From contig JAUILP010000002.1 in assembly GCA_030432875.1 (NCBI GenBank), positions 1 through 64,000 of the forward strand: 64,000 bases of DNA, written 5' to 3'. Each line of letters opens with the position of its first letter. Position 1 is the first letter of the stretch. The translations under genes and the position numbers were made by a program. Shown one piece after another: positions 60,881 through 64,000 of the stretch. The notes below the pieces were generated by a model that was not told where the DNA came from, did no database searches, and saw nothing but the letters and a program-made list of their open reading frames with translations. This DNA comes from Oligoflexia bacterium. GTDB taxonomy: Bacteria; Bdellovibrionota_B; Oligoflexia; Oligoflexales; JAGOVF01.

Positions 60881-61235
60881 GCGATCATCCTAAATCCTTC
60901 TGAAAATTATCAATTTTCTTAACTGTATCCAAATGGGAACACTTGCTGAGTTTTTCATTGAAATGAATTAGAAAATAAGATTTTGTTGTGATATATGATG
61001 CATCAATGTCTAAATAACGTCATGTAGGGAAGAACAATGTGGCTTTCTTGTTTAATGTCGCATTTAACCACTGTGGCACTGTAATTCTAAAGAATTCTCC
61101 GTGCCTCAACTGATCATTCATGAGTTTGAATCCACAGAAATTAAAATTCATCATTTTTGTCCCCATACCCTAAAAAGGGAAGCAATGATTCCATTTTTTG
61201 TAAAAGAATATTTTCATTTTTGGAGAACAAATACC
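60881..61235 (+). repeat. Upstream-region repeat, copy 2
   Basis: Second copy of the block at 58072-58420, ending in TTCATTTTTGGAGAAC and the S9 start. The rest of the 60815-61235 gap has a small inverted repeat, CAAGGG (60861-60866) / CCCTTG (60875-60880), just before the block begins, and no gene. Confidence 0.7.
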
Positions 61236-63632
61236 ATGACCCATTTTGCTATAAAATATATGTGTTTATTATTTGTCTTTAATGCATTTCTGGGCACCCT
61301 GTTTGCGCAAAAGCAAGCACTCAATAACCCGGACTGTCAAGGAAGGGCCTGCTTTGAGGTTCAAACAGGGGTCTCATTTGATTTTTCCTATATAGATGAG
61401 CAGAATAAAAGATTTTTTGAAGCTTATGCTCCCTTGCTCGATGAAGAGGCAAAATATAAGAGACTTCTGGGAGATCCCAATGTCGATGAGCATTTTATGT
61501 TTATGGGTGGGCATATTGATTCCTACTTTTCATCACTTTGTAATAATTTTTCTAAAGAGCTAGTCCATAGGCTTAACAACGAACTGGGTGGCGCAGTCTA
61601 TTTTTTTTGTGGCTCCAAATTGGTTAGAATTTTACCGCGTGAATTTAAATTCCTAGCTATGGATCAACTTTTGAGTAGCCAAAAAAACGTGGTGTTAGAT
61701 TTGCAAGATTTTTTTACCAATGAGCCGCTTGAAAGATTAAAGGCAGAGCGTTTTCATTGCAACCTGTCTGAAAATCGCTGTTTTTTTGAAATGCCGTATC
61801 TTGAATCAGGTAATGAAATCTATGAGTTTGATCCCCTATCCAGTCGTGTGTACCCAAGCGCAGAATTTGTGGCAACTCAGGAAGAATATAACGGGGCCTA
61901 TTCAAACGATTTCACCTATTTAGGTAAGGGGGTAATGCTTGTTTTGCAGGGAACAGGTAATTTTTTCTTGTGGAATAAAAATGAGCCCTTCGGTGAAAAA
62001 TTTTTAAATCATTTGGATGAAAAATCGGCCTTTATGGACAACCTAACTGATCCCGATAATGGAACTCAGCTATTTATTTGGGATAATTTTATCCTAAATG
62101 ATCCGGTGACAGGACTAGCTATTGCAGTAATTTCGGCAATGGATGACCTGAATAAATTTGCATTTGAAAGCCGTTTTATTGTGATGAACTCGTCCGGAGA
62201 TTATACTTTTCTCCCTCAATATGCGACAACAATTCACGGTGTATTTGACAATCAAATTATTTTTTCGGGTACAGGAGTGGGTTCGTTTTTGTCATTAGAC
62301 TATAAAGAGGTTTTATCAGTCAATCTCTATTCAATGGATATTTTGAGCGGTACTGTAGATATTATCACAGAGGAAAAACTACATAATGTTGAGGGCCTTG
62401 AAAGTGATCATGCCTATTTTTTAAATGAACAAAATAATTTTAGTGATTCTAAAACCACAGTGATTGTTGGCAAGGCGGGAGTTTTTTATGAAATAGTTGT
62501 CGATGGAATACCTCAAATAGTCATGGGCAAACGAAAAACTGAAGGAATGAAAAGTTTTTGGCAAAATATTTTGCTCCAAGATCTAGTGGGAAAATCATCA
62601 GTTATAAATTCAAAGGGATATCATTATAGACTTACCAGTTTTCTGCCTTTGACCACGGATGTTATTATAGCTGATATTTTTGGACCCTATTTTTCTGGTA
62701 GCATTATAGCTCATAGCTCTGAAAATGCTGTTACCTTATATGACACACTTGACAATGTATTTTTGCCCAGAGATTATGCGTCTATTCAGGAGAAGCTCGA
62801 CACTACGGTTTATAAAAAAACTAAAGTAAAAAATAAAAATTTTGAAATCAATGGGATGGTAAGAGATCATATTTTTGACGTTCATGGTTTTATGAGTACA
62901 GAAACTGAAAAAAAATATGTGCAAGCGAAGGAAAAGGGTGTTAATGCAAATATTCCAATAATTATTAATATTTATGGTGGTTTTGGTCGTGCGACAATGG
63001 AACAAGTGACCTTGACTAACGGAATGTACGAGTGGATTCAAAAAGGTGGCGCGATATTTTTTGCTGGCATCGCTGGCGGAGGGGATAACGGTGGCTCGGG
63101 GCACTTTTCAGGAGTTAATTCACATCGCATGAACGCTATAAATGACATTGAGGCTGTCGCTCAGGCTCTCACAAACTCCTTAGGATTCACTTCATATGAA
63201 CACATGGGGTTTGTAGGCGACAGCAATGGCGGCTATGTAGGTGGTTTGACTTATCTATTAAAGAAAAATATCTTCAAAGCATATTCACTCCAGGCAGGAA
63301 TATACAATCTTGGCGAAATAAAAAATCCATCCTGGGAATTTGATTTTGGGCCGCTCTTAACAGAAAAGATCGAAATGGACGCCTGGTCGCTTATGGCTAA
63401 AGAGGGACCTAATATATCTTCCGCTATTTTATTGCAGCATAGTTTATGGGATGGTGTGGTGCCTTATCAACAAAGCTATAATTTTGCAAAGAAGATCGCA
63501 GATTTCAGTGGAAAAGTTTTTCTTTTAACTTATGAGATGGAAAAGGTAACAAATGAAGACATAAAAGGGCATTTCGCGTATACCACTCTAAGTACGCTAG
63601 ATTTTTTTACGAAGGAGTTGATGCCGCAATAA
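61236..63632 (+). CDS. S9-type secreted peptidase, copy 2
   Basis: 798 residues from ATG 61236; the frame reaches back to 61101, but the GGAGAAC ribosome site, the position of the signal peptide (YMCLLFVFNAFLGTLFAQ) and the alignment with copy 1 all fix 61236. The catalytic residues are Ser663 in VGDSNGGYVGG, Asp739 in HSLWDGVVPY and His779 in KGHFAY. The two copies share long identical stretches (NCQ-type Cys blocks, GAYSNDFTYLG, MNAINDIEA), and the elbow differs (GGSHGG in copy 1, GDSNGG here), which may alter substrate preference. No mobile element flanks the pair. Confidence 0.85.
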   Translation: MTHFAIKYMCLLFVFNAFLGTLFAQKQALNNPDCQGRACFEVQTGVSFDFSYIDEQNKRFFEAYAPLLDEEAKYKRLLGDPNVDEHFMFMGGHIDSYFSSLCNNFSKELVHRLNNELGGAVYFFCGSKLVRILPREFKFLAMDQLLSSQKNVVLDLQDFFTNEPLERLKAERFHCNLSENRCFFEMPYLESGNEIYEFDPLSSRVYPSAEFVATQEEYNGAYSNDFTYLGKGVMLVLQGTGNFFLWNKNEPFGEKFLNHLDEKSAFMDNLTDPDNGTQLFIWDNFILNDPVTGLAIAVISAMDDLNKFAFESRFIVMNSSGDYTFLPQYATTIHGVFDNQIIFSGTGVGSFLSLDYKEVLSVNLYSMDILSGTVDIITEEKLHNVEGLESDHAYFLNEQNNFSDSKTTVIVGKAGVFYEIVVDGIPQIVMGKRKTEGMKSFWQNILLQDLVGKSSVINSKGYHYRLTSFLPLTTDVIIADIFGPYFSGSIIAHSSENAVTLYDTLDNVFLPRDYASIQEKLDTTVYKKTKVKNKNFEINGMVRDHIFDVHGFMSTETEKKYVQAKEKGVNANIPIIINIYGGFGRATMEQVTLTNGMYEWIQKGGAIFFAGIAGGGDNGGSGHFSGVNSHRMNAINDIEAVAQALTNSLGFTSYEHMGFVGDSNGGYVGGLTYLLKKNIFKAYSLQAGIYNLGEIKNPSWEFDFGPLLTEKIEMDAWSLMAKEGPNISSAILLQHSLWDGVVPYQQSYNFAKKIADFSGKVFLLTYEMEKVTNEDIKGHFAYTTLSTLDFFTKELMPQ

Positions 63633-63679
63633 TAGAGGATAGGGTAGTGCCAAGTAATTTCGCACTAAGTATGGTATGC

Positions 63680-63714
63680 GTCACGGGTGCGCATCAAATC
63701 CCCGCACGCGTGAC
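63680..63714. terminator. Hairpin downstream of phoU
   Basis: GTCACG, one G:G mismatch, GTGCG; loop CATCAAATCCC; CGCAC, then CGTGAC: an 11-bp interrupted stem, 21 nt after the phoU stop on the minus strand. Without a T-run it is more likely a Rho-dependent 3' end or a stabilising structure than a strong intrinsic terminator. Confidence 0.4.
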
Positions 63715-63734
63715 CAAAATAACCTCAGGCTAGA

Positions 63735-64000
63735 TTAAACCGACCCACTAAAATACTCCGGTTGATGGCGAACAATTTTTCCCTCAACCATATACACCAC
63801 ATCTTCCGCAATATTCGTGCAGTAATCCCCGATCCTCTCTAAATGCCGACTGATTGATAAATACTGCATAATGGCCTGAACATTTTCGGGGCTTTTTTTG
63901 ACCGCTGCATATACCTTGGTATACATTTCTCTATTTAGAGCATTGACCTCTTGCTCATCTTGGTGAACAGTTTGCGCGAGTTTAATGTCGCGGCGCACTA
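63735..64000 (-). CDS. phoU: Phosphate signalling complex protein PhoU, truncated by window edge
   Basis: The last 88 or so residues of a PhoU-family protein: helical, with VNALNREMYTKVYAAVKKSP, then MQYLSISRHLERIGDYCTNI, then AEDVVYMVEGKIVRHQ. The 'HLERIGDYCTNIAEDVVY' block is the PhoU metal-binding motif of the second helical-bundle repeat. The 5' end lies beyond the right edge. PhoU restrains the Pst transporter and PhoR under phosphate plenty; pst genes would be expected further right. It lies 102 nt from the S9 peptidase on the opposite strand. Confidence 0.9.
   Translation of the reverse strand, partial: VRRDIKLAQTVHQDEQEVNALNREMYTKVYAAVKKSPENVQAIMQYLSISRHLERIGDYCTNIAEDVVYMVEGKIVRHQPEYFSGSV

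Noticed and set aside
61101-61235. N-terminal extension of the second S9 peptidase
   Set aside because: The ribosome site, signal peptide position and alignment with copy 1 place the start at 61236.

Overview
The window reads as a chromosome segment of a Gram-negative bacterium of low to moderate GC. It is rich in lipoproteins, outer-membrane proteins and TTG/GTG starts. Two features suggest a former-deltaproteobacterial lineage (Bdellovibrionota/Oligoflexia or Myxococcota relatives): a caspase-like peptidase encoded with an ECF sigma factor and a membrane-anchored anti-sigma-like protein, and abundant propeller and Ig-type lipoproteins. The taxonomic call is inference from gene content; there is no rRNA gene in the window.

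Left part (0-17 kb) is mostly housekeeping. A truncated four-helix-bundle gene and an RsmI-like methylase are followed by uppS-cdsA-rseP-tsaB (lipid carrier, phospholipid precursor, membrane protease, tRNA t6A), pssA, asd, an outer-membrane-type protein and truA. Then come a TPR lipoprotein, a small lipoprotein, and a tightly coupled run of a lone GspE-N-domain protein, OppD- and OppF-type ATPases and a MurG-family glycosyltransferase. A class 3 lipase lipoprotein closes this part.

Middle part (17-31 kb) has an unusual EF-G-like GTPase, a small secreted protein, ArfB, a Thr-rich lipoprotein, an M16 peptidase pair (one with the zinc motif, one without), a large membrane Fe-S oxidoreductase, a fatty-acid hydroxylase with a good sigma-70 promoter, and a trypsin-like lipoprotein whose N-terminus has no ordinary start codon.

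The accessory core (31-37.5 kb) is the most interesting. It is a four-gene minus-strand operon encoding a secreted caspase-like peptidase with an EF-hand and a barrel-like C-terminus, a seven-bladed Kelch-type lipoprotein, an ECF sigma factor and a one-TM anti-sigma-like protein. Two small surface proteins lie upstream.

Right part (37.5-64 kb) has an alpha/beta hydrolase, a prfC gene, der and rnc (overlapping), a DUF167 gene and a Tat-exported PhoD. Then comes a string of very large surface proteins: a 14-blade FG-GAP lipoprotein, a HEAT-like lipoprotein, an Ig-like plus PQQ-type propeller lipoprotein, and two tandem S9-type peptidases duplicated together with their upstream regions. The window ends inside phoU. 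Two open frames without a usable start (30.7-31.0 kb and 50.5-50.9 kb) look like gene remnants. I found no tRNA, rRNA, CRISPR array, insertion sequence or prophage.
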